Assembly (NCBI GenBank): GCA_030672465.1
Contig: DAOVGJ010000037.1
Location: 1 to 11,389 of the forward strand
DNA: 11,389 nucleotides
Direction of reading: 5' to 3'
Origin: Pseudomonadota bacterium
GTDB lineage: Bacteria > Desulfobacterota > BSN033 > WVXP01 > G020346125
Positions 1-6,126 of this stretch are shown here, one piece after another (positions within the stretch are counted from its first letter, which is position 1; every line of letters begins with the position of its first letter). The position numbers and the translations under genes are program-made. The notes below the pieces were generated by a model. That model did not search any database, was not told where the DNA came from, and saw only the letters and a program-made list of their open reading frames with translations.

Positions 1-1
1 C

Positions 2-511
2 GCCCGATGGACCAACAAGATCTATTCCTCCTTCTCCAAGAAGGAGGACAAGGGGATTGAGACCGAAGAGCTCGTCACCTTCAAGACGGAGTTCAATCAC
101 GGAATGGAGTTGATGGTGCTGAAAAAGGGGGAGTTGAAGGCCCCGCTCCTCTATATCTTTCTCGATTGGATCTGCTGTCTCTTCACCCTCTATTTCTGCT
201 TTCGGGCTGTCCACTACTCTATCCACCTCGAAGTCCTCGTTGTGGGATTCGCGGTGGGGCTCTTCGCATCGATTCTATCGCTGGTTCCGGGTGGGCTTGG
301 GGTCATGGAGGGATCCATGGCAGCTGTCTACTATGGTCTCATGGTTCCCCTGGAGGAGGCCATCGTTGCCGTCATTCTGTATCGCCTCATCTATTACGTA
401 TTTCCATTCCTGACGAGCCTCTTGCTCTATCGATCTCTCTTTAAGGAGGCCAGGATTTCCATGGAACCTTCGGTTCGTGGGAAAAGGGTTGAGCGAAAAC
501 AACCGAAATAA
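2..511 (+). CDS. LPG synthase-like membrane protein, C-terminal part
   Basis: The reading frame is open from the window edge to the TAA at 509-511, so only the last ~169 residues are seen and the start lies upstream. It looks like the end of a lysylphosphatidylglycerol synthase transmembrane (UPF0104/YbhN-like) protein, a family of multi-pass inner-membrane proteins. In the full-length lipid synthases this domain flips aminoacyl-phospholipid; in stand-alone members the function is mostly unknown. Visible support is the family signature SLVPGGLGVMEGS (encoded near 280-320) in a hydrophobic region with about three membrane segments, followed by a short basic tail (RGKRVERKQPK). A soluble acidic/basic loop precedes the segments (codons near 20-100). 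The family call is good; the substrate cannot be read from this piece. Confidence 0.75.
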   Translation, partial: ARWTNKIYSSFSKKEDKGIETEELVTFKTEFNHGMELMVLKKGELKAPLLYIFLDWICCLFTLYFCFRAVHYSIHLEVLVVGFAVGLFASILSLVPGGLGVMEGSMAAVYYGLMVPLEEAIVAVILYRLIYYVFPFLTSLLLYRSLFKEARISMEPSVRGKRVERKQPK

Positions 512-512
512 C

Positions 513-537
513 AAGACCTCTTCGTAACTGAGGTTTT
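513..537 (+). terminator. Possible intrinsic terminator after the LPG-synthase-like gene
   Basis: The sequence shows AAGACCTC (513-520), a 9-nt loop, then GAGGTTTT (530-537): an 8-bp stem with one G-U pair, starting one base after the stop codon. The right arm ends in a short T run with more T's shortly after. The stem is only moderately GC-rich and the T tract is broken, so this is a modest candidate. Confidence 0.4.
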
Positions 538-556
538 CTCGGTTTCCCATTATGAC

Positions 557-584
557 TTGTAATCATTCAATTGGTGGTTATCTT
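557..584 (+). promoter_or_regulatory. Candidate sigma-70 promoter for the htrA remnant
   Basis: TTGTAA (557-562) and TATCTT (579-584) are separated by 16 nt and lie ~33 nt upstream of the ATG at 617. Both hexamers match the consensus only partly. If it is active, the truncated gene may still be transcribed. Confidence 0.3.
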
Positions 585-616
585 TATTAGGGAGAACGAG
601 CGTCGATGAGGTTAAA

Positions 617-990
617 ATGGCAAAATATCCAAAAGAGAGGCGTTATGGTGCCGCGCTTCTCATTGGGTTAAGTTTTTTCATTTTCTTGAACTGGACATTC
701 CCATTTCAACCTTCCGCCAAGCAAGCCTTGGATGTCACATCGTTGGAAGAAGCCTTTATTGATGTGGCCAGTAAAGTGAAACCTTCGGTGGTGAGCATCT
801 TCAGCGAAAGGACCGTGAGCTTTTCTCCATGGGAGGGATTAGGGGAGGACTTCTTCAGGGGATCCCCCTTCGAGGAATTCTTCAGGGGATTTGGATGGCC
901 CAGAAGGGAGTATCAACAAAAGCAGAGGGGGTACTCCTTTTGATCAACCGCAAAGGGGGTAATATCTTCGTAATCCTCCAGGAGGGATGA
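617..990 (+). pseudogene. HtrA/DegP (Do family) serine protease, internal-deletion remnant
   Basis: The ATG at 617 (GAGG just upstream) opens a frame of 108 codons ending at the TGA 941-943. Residues ~10-27 are a hydrophobic signal or anchor segment. What follows is typical of the N-terminus of periplasmic Do proteases: EEAFIDVASKVKPSVVSIF, then a Phe/Gly/Pro-rich stretch with FFRG repeats and PRREYQQKQR, which in intact enzymes leads into the LGSG start of the protease domain. That domain is absent. Instead, from about 925 and shifted by one frame, 925-987 encodes GVLLLINRKGGNIFVILQ plus EG and a stop (988-990), which resembles the last strand of the C-terminal PDZ domain. So roughly 350 codons, including the His-Asp-Ser triad and most of both PDZ domains, appear deleted at the AGGGGGTA junction. 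The product cannot be a protease. At most a ~108-residue membrane-anchored peptide is made. Recognition of the C-terminal piece is by eye. Confidence 0.72.
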
Positions 991-1047
991 AAACGCTCAG
1001 CCGGCTTCCCGGCCATACACCTCCCGCACATTACGCCCAGGGACAAC

Positions 1048-1073
1048 GGTTTACTCCAGAAACTCAGTAAACT
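1048..1073. repeat. Inverted repeat upstream of pepA
   Basis: GTTTACT (1049-1055) and AGTAAAC (1066-1072) are perfect 7-nt inverted arms around a 10-nt loop, extendable by a G-U pair. No T run follows, so it is not a terminator. It could be an RNA hairpin or an operator, or scar sequence between two decayed genes. Confidence 0.35.
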
Positions 1074-1076
1074 CCA

Positions 1077-1127
1077 ATGAATATGTCTGTCGAGGTATAT
1101 TTCGACGAGGCCGGACCCGAAGCATAA
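1077..1127 (+). pseudogene. Possible N-terminal remnant of a pyruvate-kinase alpha/beta-domain-like protein
   Basis: The short frame encodes MNMSVEVYFDEAGPEA and then stops at 1125-1127. VEVYFDEAGPE recalls the first strand of small pyruvate-kinase alpha/beta-domain proteins, which in many deltaproteobacteria and archaea begin with a motif close to VYFxxxGPENT. Similarity ends exactly where the expected Asn-Thr would follow. There is no clear Shine-Dalgarno sequence. It may be a gene stump in the same decayed interval as the htrA remnant, or chance. The match is from memory and short, so confidence is low. Confidence 0.28.
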
Positions 1128-1179
1128 ACTCGATATACAGAGGATTTCCAACGCTTAGAAAGATTGAGGGAGCTGAACA

Positions 1180-2688
1180 ATGAAGATCACCTTACAAAGA
1201 GGCAGGCTCGAAACCTTCACATCGGAGTCCGCGGTGGCCTTTCATTTCGAAGGTGATGAAAAGTTACAGCGGGACACAGCGGCGATGGACAGGGCTTCTG
1301 GAGGCCTCATATCCGAGATCATCCAAAGCGGGGACTTTAAAGGGGAACTGTATCAACCCTCCCTGATCTATACCAAGGAAACCATTCCCGCCAAACGCAT
1401 TCTCTTGATGGGACTTGGGAAAAGGAGTGATTTCAATGTGGATAAATGGAGGGGCGGCGCATCTAGGGCAGCCCAATTTCTCCGAGATAAGGGGGTAAAG
1501 GAGTTCTCCCTTTGTCCCTACCTCAGGGGGGAGCGCAAAATCAGCCTTGAGGATTTTTCCCAAGGCCTTGTCGAGGGAATCTATCTGGGGCTGTACCAGT
1601 TCACAGAATTCAAGACGGAGGAAAGGGATAAGATTAAGGAGGTTGAACAGGTCCATCTGGTCACACCAGATGAGAAAAGGATTTCCCACATCCAAAAGGC
1701 CGTAGACACGGCTGAGATCATTTCAAAGGCGGTCTATCTCACAAGGGATTTGGTCTCTCGGCCGGCGAATCGAAAAACTCCCTCGATGTTGGCTCAAATT
1801 GCCGAGGACGTCGCAAAGAATAACGGCTTACGGTGGAAGACCCTCAATTTGGATGAGATGAAAAAGCTCGGAATGGAAACCCTCCTGGCTGTGGCTGCGG
1901 GGAGCCGTGAACCCGCCACATTTATCATCCTGGAATATAAACCTCCGACCAGCGGCCTGGACACGGTAGTGGTCATTGGAAAGGCAATTACCTTTGACAG
2001 CGGCGGATTATCTCTTAAACCTTCGGAAAACATGGATAAGATGAAGCACGATATGGGAGGAGGCGCAGCAGCAATAGGGATCATCCAAGCCGCATCTCAG
2101 CTCAAGCTCCCCCTTCATCTGACCGCCTTGATCCCCGCAACGGAGAACCTCCCCAGCGGTTCGGCCTATCGGCCCGGAGATATCCTTAAGTCCCTGTCCG
2201 GAAAGACCATCGAAGTCATCAGCACCGATGCGGAGGGGAGACTCATTTTGGCCGATGCCTTGGCCTACGCGCAGCGGTTCAAACCGAAAGCCATCATCGA
2301 CCTGGCTACCCTTACCGGCGCCTGTATCATCGCCCTTGGCGAAAACGTGACGGGTATGATGGGAAATGACGACGAGCTCAAGGCAAGGGTCGGAAGGGCT
2401 GCGGATCGAACAGGCGAAAAGGTCTGGGAATTGCCCCTCTGGGAGGAGTACGAGGAACAGATAAAGAGCGAAATCGCTGACATAAAGAATGTGGGGGGAA
2501 GGCCCGCAGGAACCATTACCGCGGGGACTTTCCTCAAGAAGTTCGTGGGGGAATACCCATGGGTTCACTTGGATATAGCCGGTCCCGTGTGGGCAGATAA
2601 AGATAAGCCCTACATCCCGAAGGGGGCCACGGGGGTAGGGGTGAGGCTCGTTGTCCAACTCTTACGGGAGTGGAAGGGGAACTTATGA
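1180..2688 (+). CDS. pepA: Leucyl aminopeptidase (M17 family, PepA)
   Basis: A cytosolic di-metal exopeptidase that removes N-terminal residues, mainly Leu, from peptides; it usually works as a hexamer. The 502 residues match the family's ~500. An N-terminal macro-like domain (~1-170) precedes the catalytic domain. Visible metal and active-site residues are K268 and D273 in GKAITFDSGG, K280 in LSLKP, D291 in KHDMGGG, and D350, E352 and R354 in STDAEGRL; all sit two below the E. coli numbering, so the site is intact. Two small departures from the usual signature are GKG to GKA and NTDAEGRL to STDAEGRL. The start ATG has GGGAG about 7 nt upstream. It follows an interval of broken genes, so whatever once was cotranscribed upstream is lost. 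No strong promoter is seen in 991-1179, and the gene may rely on readthrough from upstream. Confidence 0.95.
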   Translation: MKITLQRGRLETFTSESAVAFHFEGDEKLQRDTAAMDRASGGLISEIIQSGDFKGELYQPSLIYTKETIPAKRILLMGLGKRSDFNVDKWRGGASRAAQFLRDKGVKEFSLCPYLRGERKISLEDFSQGLVEGIYLGLYQFTEFKTEERDKIKEVEQVHLVTPDEKRISHIQKAVDTAEIISKAVYLTRDLVSRPANRKTPSMLAQIAEDVAKNNGLRWKTLNLDEMKKLGMETLLAVAAGSREPATFIILEYKPPTSGLDTVVVIGKAITFDSGGLSLKPSENMDKMKHDMGGGAAAIGIIQAASQLKLPLHLTALIPATENLPSGSAYRPGDILKSLSGKTIEVISTDAEGRLILADALAYAQRFKPKAIIDLATLTGACIIALGENVTGMMGNDDELKARVGRAADRTGEKVWELPLWEEYEEQIKSEIADIKNVGGRPAGTITAGTFLKKFVGEYPWVHLDIAGPVWADKDKPYIPKGATGVGVRLVVQLLREWKGNL

Positions 2689-2739
2689 GGTGGGAGAGTA
2701 GGGAAAAGAGGTCCCTTCGGAACGGAAAAAAGATTTGGG

Positions 2740-3183
2740 CTATCCAGATGCCTTCACATACCTCATCCTGAGATCGTATAACGCGCTATCCACCAAAGCC
2801 TCCTCCTCTTTTGTCAAATTTCCCCTGGTTTTTTCCTGCAACATCCCGATGAGATCGATGGTCTGTTTAGCCAGGGGAAGGTTCTTCAGGGTTCCCTTCG
2901 ATTCTGGGTCCTGAATCTCACCTAACTGGATGAGGGCTTGAGTGCTCAATGAAAAGACGAAATTGGAAAAGGTAACCTCGGGGAGGGGACCCTCTTCCCT
3001 TTGGCCCTCTTTGCTCTCTTCTTCCTTTCCCCGCCCTTCCTCTCGCAACCTCGCCTCATCAGCCTCCGGTTTCTCTCCCTTCTCCTCTTCGTCGGGAGAC
3101 CCTTTTTCCTCTTGTTGAAAGAAGTGCCTTTTATCCCTTACGATAAATCCCTTCTCCTCCTTCTCCCTTTCTTCTTCTTCCAT
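2740..3183 (-). CDS. DUF1844 domain protein with acidic N-terminus
   Basis: A 147-residue protein in two parts. Residues 1-~67 are highly charged low-complexity sequence rich in Glu, Lys and Arg, with one family-like island (GFIVRDKRHFF, ~11-21). Residues ~70-145 are a helical domain matching DUF1844: VTFSNFVFSLSTQALIQLGE, then NLPLAKQTIDLIGML, KTRGNLTKEEE and YDLRMRYV. The function is not established; it is a small soluble protein common in deltaproteobacteria. The open frame extends to a GTG at 3192, but that codon abuts the GGGGGAG ribosome-binding site (3192-3198), while the ATG at 3183 lies 8 nt from it, so the ATG is chosen. It is divergent from rpoH and converges on pepA with a 51-bp gap. 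The domain call is firm; no role is claimed. Confidence 0.85.
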   Translation of the reverse strand: MEEEEREKEEKGFIVRDKRHFFQQEEKGSPDEEEKGEKPEADEARLREEGRGKEEESKEGQREEGPLPEVTFSNFVFSLSTQALIQLGEIQDPESKGTLKNLPLAKQTIDLIGMLQEKTRGNLTKEEEALVDSALYDLRMRYVKASG

Positions 3184-3277
3184 CCTTACCACTCCCCCTG
3201 ATTAAAGACCGTGAAAATTCCCTTAAAGAACCCCTCGTATACATGAAAATGGAAAAAAACGGATGAAATTTCTAAAA

Positions 3278-3283
3278 ATTATA
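3278..3283 (-). promoter_or_regulatory. Candidate -10 element for the DUF1844 gene
   Basis: On the minus strand a perfect TATAAT lies at 3283-3278, inside the AT-rich divergent spacer and ~95 nt upstream of the ATG. A convincing -35 is missing (TCTTTA at the right distance). In such AT-rich DNA a chance match is likely. Confidence 0.25.
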
Positions 3284-3354
3284 TAAAATTACAAGAAAAA
3301 TAAAGATATTCTCTCAACTTAAAATAATATTGGGAAAAATCTCTTTTTCTACCC

Positions 3355-3383
3355 TTGAATTTCAACCGTGAAGTTAGTATATT
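3355..3383 (+). promoter_or_regulatory. Sigma-70-type promoter of rpoH
   Basis: TTGAAT (3355-3360) and TATATT (3378-3383) are separated by exactly 17 nt, placing the start point near 3390 and giving a leader of ~48 nt before the ATG at 3438. The -35 context CTACCCTTGAAT also resembles a sigma-32 -35 box, but no CCCCAT-type -10 is present, so a housekeeping promoter is the better reading. The -10 overlaps the left end of the CIRCE palindrome. Confidence 0.65.
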
Positions 3384-3384
3384 A

Positions 3385-3411
3385 TTAGCACTCATTTATA
3401 TTAAGTGCTAA
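3385..3411. promoter_or_regulatory. CIRCE element (HrcA operator) over the rpoH start point
   Basis: The sequence is TTAGCACTC (3385-3393), 9 nt, AAGTGCTAA (3403-3411). This is the CIRCE consensus TTAGCACTC-N9-GAGTGCTAA with one mismatch (first base of the right arm). The perfect palindrome extends outward to 3382-3392/3404-3414, 11 bp per arm. CIRCE is bound by the heat-shock repressor HrcA. Here it covers the -10 end and predicted start point of the rpoH promoter, a classic repression position. hrcA itself is not in the window. Confidence 0.9.
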
Positions 3412-3437
3412 TAACTTCGAAAGGGAGTGACAGAAAT

Positions 3438-4286
3438 ATGTCCCATCTTCCAGTTGTAAGCAATAGTCTGGATGTATATATGGCTCAAATTGGCCAATTC
3501 CCGATCCTCTCCCCCAAGGAGGAGTTCGAATTAGCCTTGAAATATCGCGAGAAAGGTAATATTGAGGCAGCCCACAAACTAATTACATCAAATCTCCGGT
3601 TTGTTGTCAAGATCGCCTTGGAGTATAAGAACTATGGGGTCAAACTTCTGGACCTGATTCAGGAGGGAAACATCGGATTGATGATGGCGGTTAAGAAATT
3701 CGACCCCCGTAAGGGATTCCGCTTCATATCCTATGCCGTATGGTGGATCAGGGCCTACATTCAGAATTTCATCATAAAATCGTGGAGCCTCGTAAAAATT
3801 GGAACCACCCAAGCCCAGAAGAAATTGTTCTACAAGCTGGGAAAAGTTAGAAGGCTACTAGAAGCTCCTCAGGGAGATCATCCACAATCCTACCAGGACA
3901 TCGCGAAGGATTTGGGGGTAAAAGAGGAGGAGATCCATGAGATGGAGCAACGGATGGGCAGAAGGGACCTATCATTGGACCTCCCCTTCGATGAGAATCA
4001 AGAATTAACTCCGTTAGAGCTGCTCTCCGATAATTCCCCCGATCAGGAGGATATGTTGATTCGATCTCAGGATTCACAGATCCAGAGGAATGAGATCTCT
4101 AAGGCCCTCGACAGGTTGAGCGAGAGGGAGAGATACATCATCACGCACCGGATTATGAGCGACAACCCATTGACTTTACGGGAAATCGGCGATACATTCC
4201 AACTCTCAAGGGAAAGGGTCAGACAGATAGAGAAAGAGGCACTGACAAAGCTGCGAAGTGATATGCAGAATGCGGCGCTATCATAA
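3438..4286 (+). CDS. rpoH: RNA polymerase sigma factor RpoH (sigma-32 type)
   Basis: A group 3 sigma factor that directs core RNA polymerase to heat-shock promoters. The 282 residues fit the family's ~285. Visible parts are region 1.2 (LDVYMAQIGQFPILS, ~11-25), region 2 (~45-115, with LDLIQEGNIGLMMAVKKFD and FISYAVWWIRAYIQ), the RpoH-specific box QKKLFYKLGK (~127-136), region 3, and region 4 with the helix-turn-helix TLREIGDTFQLSRERVRQIE (~246-265). The RpoH box separates it from RpoD/RpoS. An in-frame GTG at 3405 would add 11 residues but lies inside the CIRCE palindrome; the ATG at 3438 has GGGAG 10 nt upstream and gives the normal N-terminus, so it is chosen. Its promoter carries CIRCE, so HrcA probably limits its synthesis. 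The zinc-ribbon gene 28 nt downstream is probably cotranscribed. Confidence 0.93.
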   Translation: MSHLPVVSNSLDVYMAQIGQFPILSPKEEFELALKYREKGNIEAAHKLITSNLRFVVKIALEYKNYGVKLLDLIQEGNIGLMMAVKKFDPRKGFRFISYAVWWIRAYIQNFIIKSWSLVKIGTTQAQKKLFYKLGKVRRLLEAPQGDHPQSYQDIAKDLGVKEEEIHEMEQRMGRRDLSLDLPFDENQELTPLELLSDNSPDQEDMLIRSQDSQIQRNEISKALDRLSERERYIITHRIMSDNPLTLREIGDTFQLSRERVRQIEKEALTKLRSDMQNAALS

Positions 4287-4314
4287 TCACTCCGGCTTTT
4301 CAGTGAGTGATTCC

Positions 4315-4596
4315 ATGCCAATCTATGAATATCAATGCCAAAAGTGTCATACTATCTTCGAGGTTTTCCATAAGATAGAGAAAGAAGTCAACCCCGCTTG
4401 CCCGAAATGTCTGGGAGAGGCGAAAAGAATCATTTCGGCGACGAATTTCATCCTCAAGGGATCGGGATTCTACGTAAACGATTACCCCTCTGAAAGCAAA
4501 AAGAAAGGGGAGAAAGCGGAAAAAGGGGCGGGAAAACCTGCCGGCGAATCACCGAAAACCGAAACGCAAAAAGAAAAGCCCGAGAAAAATCAGTAG
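4315..4596 (+). CDS. FmdB-family zinc ribbon protein
   Basis: A 93-residue protein starting MPIYEYQCQKCH, the hallmark of the FmdB/CxxC_CxxC_SSSS family. Cys8/Cys11 and Cys29/Cys32 (CPKC) form a four-cysteine zinc ribbon, followed by the usual KRIISATNFILKGSGFYVNDY. The tail (~62-93) is disordered Lys/Glu/Pro-rich sequence. The family name comes from a putative regulator near formamidase genes; the molecular role is not settled. The start is the ATG 28 nt after rpoH, with a weak ribosome-binding site (GAGTG), so it may depend on readthrough from rpoH and would then be heat-inducible. It converges on coaBC with 43 bp between stops; no convincing terminator is visible there apart from a T6 run at 4603-4608. 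Confidence 0.85.
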   Translation: MPIYEYQCQKCHTIFEVFHKIEKEVNPACPKCLGEAKRIISATNFILKGSGFYVNDYPSESKKKGEKAEKGAGKPAGESPKTETQKEKPEKNQ

Positions 4597-4639
4597 GATC
4601 CTTTTTTCCCTTTGCAAGACCTTCCAGAAAGATCTCAGC

Positions 4640-5866
4640 CTAAGGCTTACCTTTCCGGCGACCCTTCCCCCTCAGGGTTTCAACCACCCTGTCGAGGATG
4701 ATATTTGCCACCTCGTCCTTGCTCTTCAACGGCAGGGGATCGACCTTCCCCCGGGAGTCGATAATGACCACCTTATTGGTTTCCGTTCCGAACCCCGAGT
4801 CGGATCGGCTAATGTCGTTGGCTACAATCAAGTTCAGATGCTTCTCCTTCAATTTTTTCCCGGCATTTGCGATGAGATCCTCCGTTTCAGCGGCGAATCC
4901 GACCAACACACGTTCCCCCTTAAGCGATCCGATCTCCCCGATAATATCGGGGTTTCTCTCCATTTCAAGAGAGAGGTGTCCATTCAATTTCTTCAGCTTT
5001 TGGTCACTTGTGAATTTCGGGCGATAATCGGAAACAGCAGCAGCCTTGATGATGGCTGAACATTCCTTATAATGCTCCAATACCGCATCTCGCATCTCGG
5101 AAGCCGTCCCCACCGAAATAAACCGGATATGGACCCCCGGAACGGGAAGATGAGTGGGGCCACTAATCAAGATTACATCAGCCCCCCTCCTTCGGGCCAT
5201 CCTCGCCAGGGCAAATCCCATCCTCCCCGAAGATCGGTTTGTAATAAAGCGAACCGGGTCGATGGGCTCATGGGTGGGGCCGGCGGTTATGAGAACCCGA
5301 TCTCCGGCCATGTCCTTTTCCACGAAGAGTCCCTCGATGCACTCCACAATATCCGCCACCGCCGCCAATCTCCCCTGCCCGATAACCTCGCAGGCCAGAT
5401 CCCCTTCTTCTGGACCAATAAAATAGTAACCGGCCTTTTTCAATCTGGCCACGTTTTGCTGAACCGCAGCACTCTCCCACATGTTGACATTCATGGAGGG
5501 GGCAAAAAGTAAAGGGGATTTGGTGGCCATTATCATCGTGGAGAGGAAATCATCAGCGATGCCATTTGCCACCTTCCCAATTATGTTGGCCGTAGCAGGG
5601 GCAATTGCCACCAGATCGGCCATGTCCGCTAATGCCACATGACCTATTTTTGAGCCCTCGATGAGGGAAAAAAGGTCCGTCTGGACGGGATTGCCCGAAA
5701 GGGTTTGAAAAGTGAGGGGAGTGATGAATTCCTGTCCATTCCTGGTCATGACTACGTCTACTTTTGCCCCCCTTTTCGTCAGCTCCCTGACCAATTCAGC
5801 GGCCTTATATGCCGCAATCCCTCCCGTTACACCCAAAATAATCTCTTTCCCGCTTAGTATCTCCAC
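4640..5866 (-). CDS. coaBC: Bifunctional phosphopantothenoylcysteine decarboxylase / phosphopantothenate-cysteine ligase (CoaBC, Dfp)
   Basis: It carries out two successive steps of coenzyme A synthesis: CTP-dependent ligation of 4'-phosphopantothenate to cysteine (CoaB, C-terminal) and FMN-dependent decarboxylation to 4'-phosphopantetheine (CoaC, N-terminal). The 408 residues match the fused enzyme. The CoaC half (1-~185) shows GVTGGIAAYKA, His76 in GHVALADMA, Asn126 in APSMNVNMW, and Cys159 in LACEVIGQGR. The CoaB half (~188-400) shows ITAGPTHEPIDPVRFITN with Asn210, SSGRMG, KAAAVSDYRP and Lys290 in QKLKK. All key residues are present. The start is GTG at 5866; an in-frame stop lies 33 nt upstream and no in-frame ATG is available. 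The ribosome-binding site is poor, with only GAGG very close to the start. It supplies CoA, which the acyl-CoA genes to the right use, though the genes are divergent and need not be coregulated. Confidence 0.94.
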   Translation of the reverse strand: MEILSGKEIILGVTGGIAAYKAAELVRELTKRGAKVDVVMTRNGQEFITPLTFQTLSGNPVQTDLFSLIEGSKIGHVALADMADLVAIAPATANIIGKVANGIADDFLSTMIMATKSPLLFAPSMNVNMWESAAVQQNVARLKKAGYYFIGPEEGDLACEVIGQGRLAAVADIVECIEGLFVEKDMAGDRVLITAGPTHEPIDPVRFITNRSSGRMGFALARMARRRGADVILISGPTHLPVPGVHIRFISVGTASEMRDAVLEHYKECSAIIKAAAVSDYRPKFTSDQKLKKLNGHLSLEMERNPDIIGEIGSLKGERVLVGFAAETEDLIANAGKKLKEKHLNLIVANDISRSDSGFGTETNKVVIIDSRGKVDPLPLKSKDEVANIILDRVVETLRGKGRRKGKP

Positions 5867-5900
5867 CTCAAGACCCCATTTTAAATCTCTTTCTCATTGC

Positions 5901-5928
5901 ATTATACAAGCTTAATCCAAAAAATCAA
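5901..5928 (-). promoter_or_regulatory. Candidate promoter of coaBC
   Basis: On the minus strand TTGATT (5928-5923) and a perfect TATAAT (5906-5901) are 16 nt apart, giving a start point near 5894 and a ~28-nt leader before the GTG. This fits a housekeeping gene. The rest of the divergent spacer (to 6126) shows no clear promoter for the transporter; TTATAA at 6071-6076 is a possible -10 without a good -35. Confidence 0.55.
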
Positions 5929-6126
5929 AGGCCATGCATTCGAAGCAAGAAGTGGTTTTCAATCAAATTTTGTTTTGCCTCTTCTGCCCTGTGGTTGTAT
6001 ACTCCTATACGGTAGGCCTTTGTTCCAGTCCCCTCTGCTTAACGTTCAGATTATTTGGTCAAATTAAAACTTATAAGGGAAATGGTACAAATCCGTTGAT
6101 ATATCCTAAAGAGAAGGGCAATCATC

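Noticed and set aside
847..891. Direct repeat TTCTTCAGGGGAT in the htrA remnant
   Set aside because: It encodes the FFRG repeats normal for the Phe/Gly-rich linker of Do proteases, so it needs no separate explanation.
1000..1013. GCCGG-CTTC-CCGGC hairpin as a terminator after the htrA remnant
   Set aside because: The stem is short and no T run follows.
974..1183. Open frame ending in an ATGA overlap with the pepA start
   Set aside because: It has no ATG, GTG or TTG start and its translation is Arg/Ser-rich without recognisable pattern.
2008..2658. 216-codon open frame antisense to pepA
   Set aside because: It lies wholly within a conserved catalytic-domain coding sequence, on the opposite strand, and its translation shows no domain-like pattern.
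2684..2770. 28-codon frame whose ATG overlaps the pepA stop (ATGA)
   Set aside because: It is short and basic, overlaps the end of the DUF1844 gene on the other strand, and resembles no family I know.
3184..3192. GTG start for the DUF1844 protein
   Set aside because: It directly touches the GGGGGAG ribosome-binding site; the ATG at 3183 has the right 8-nt spacing.
3001..3201. 66-codon hydrophobic open frame opposite the DUF1844 gene
   Set aside because: It is the antisense reading of the Glu/Lys-rich stretch, which automatically gives Leu/Phe/Pro-rich sequence.
3351..3390. Sigma-32 promoter for rpoH autoregulation
   Set aside because: CCCTTGAAT resembles a sigma-32 -35, but no CCCCAT-like -10 occurs at 13-15 nt, whereas a sigma-70-type -10 is correctly spaced.
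3405..3437. GTG start extending RpoH by 11 residues
   Set aside because: The codon lies inside the CIRCE right arm, has no ribosome-binding site, and the ATG at 3438 has GGGAG at a proper distance and gives the normal N-terminus.
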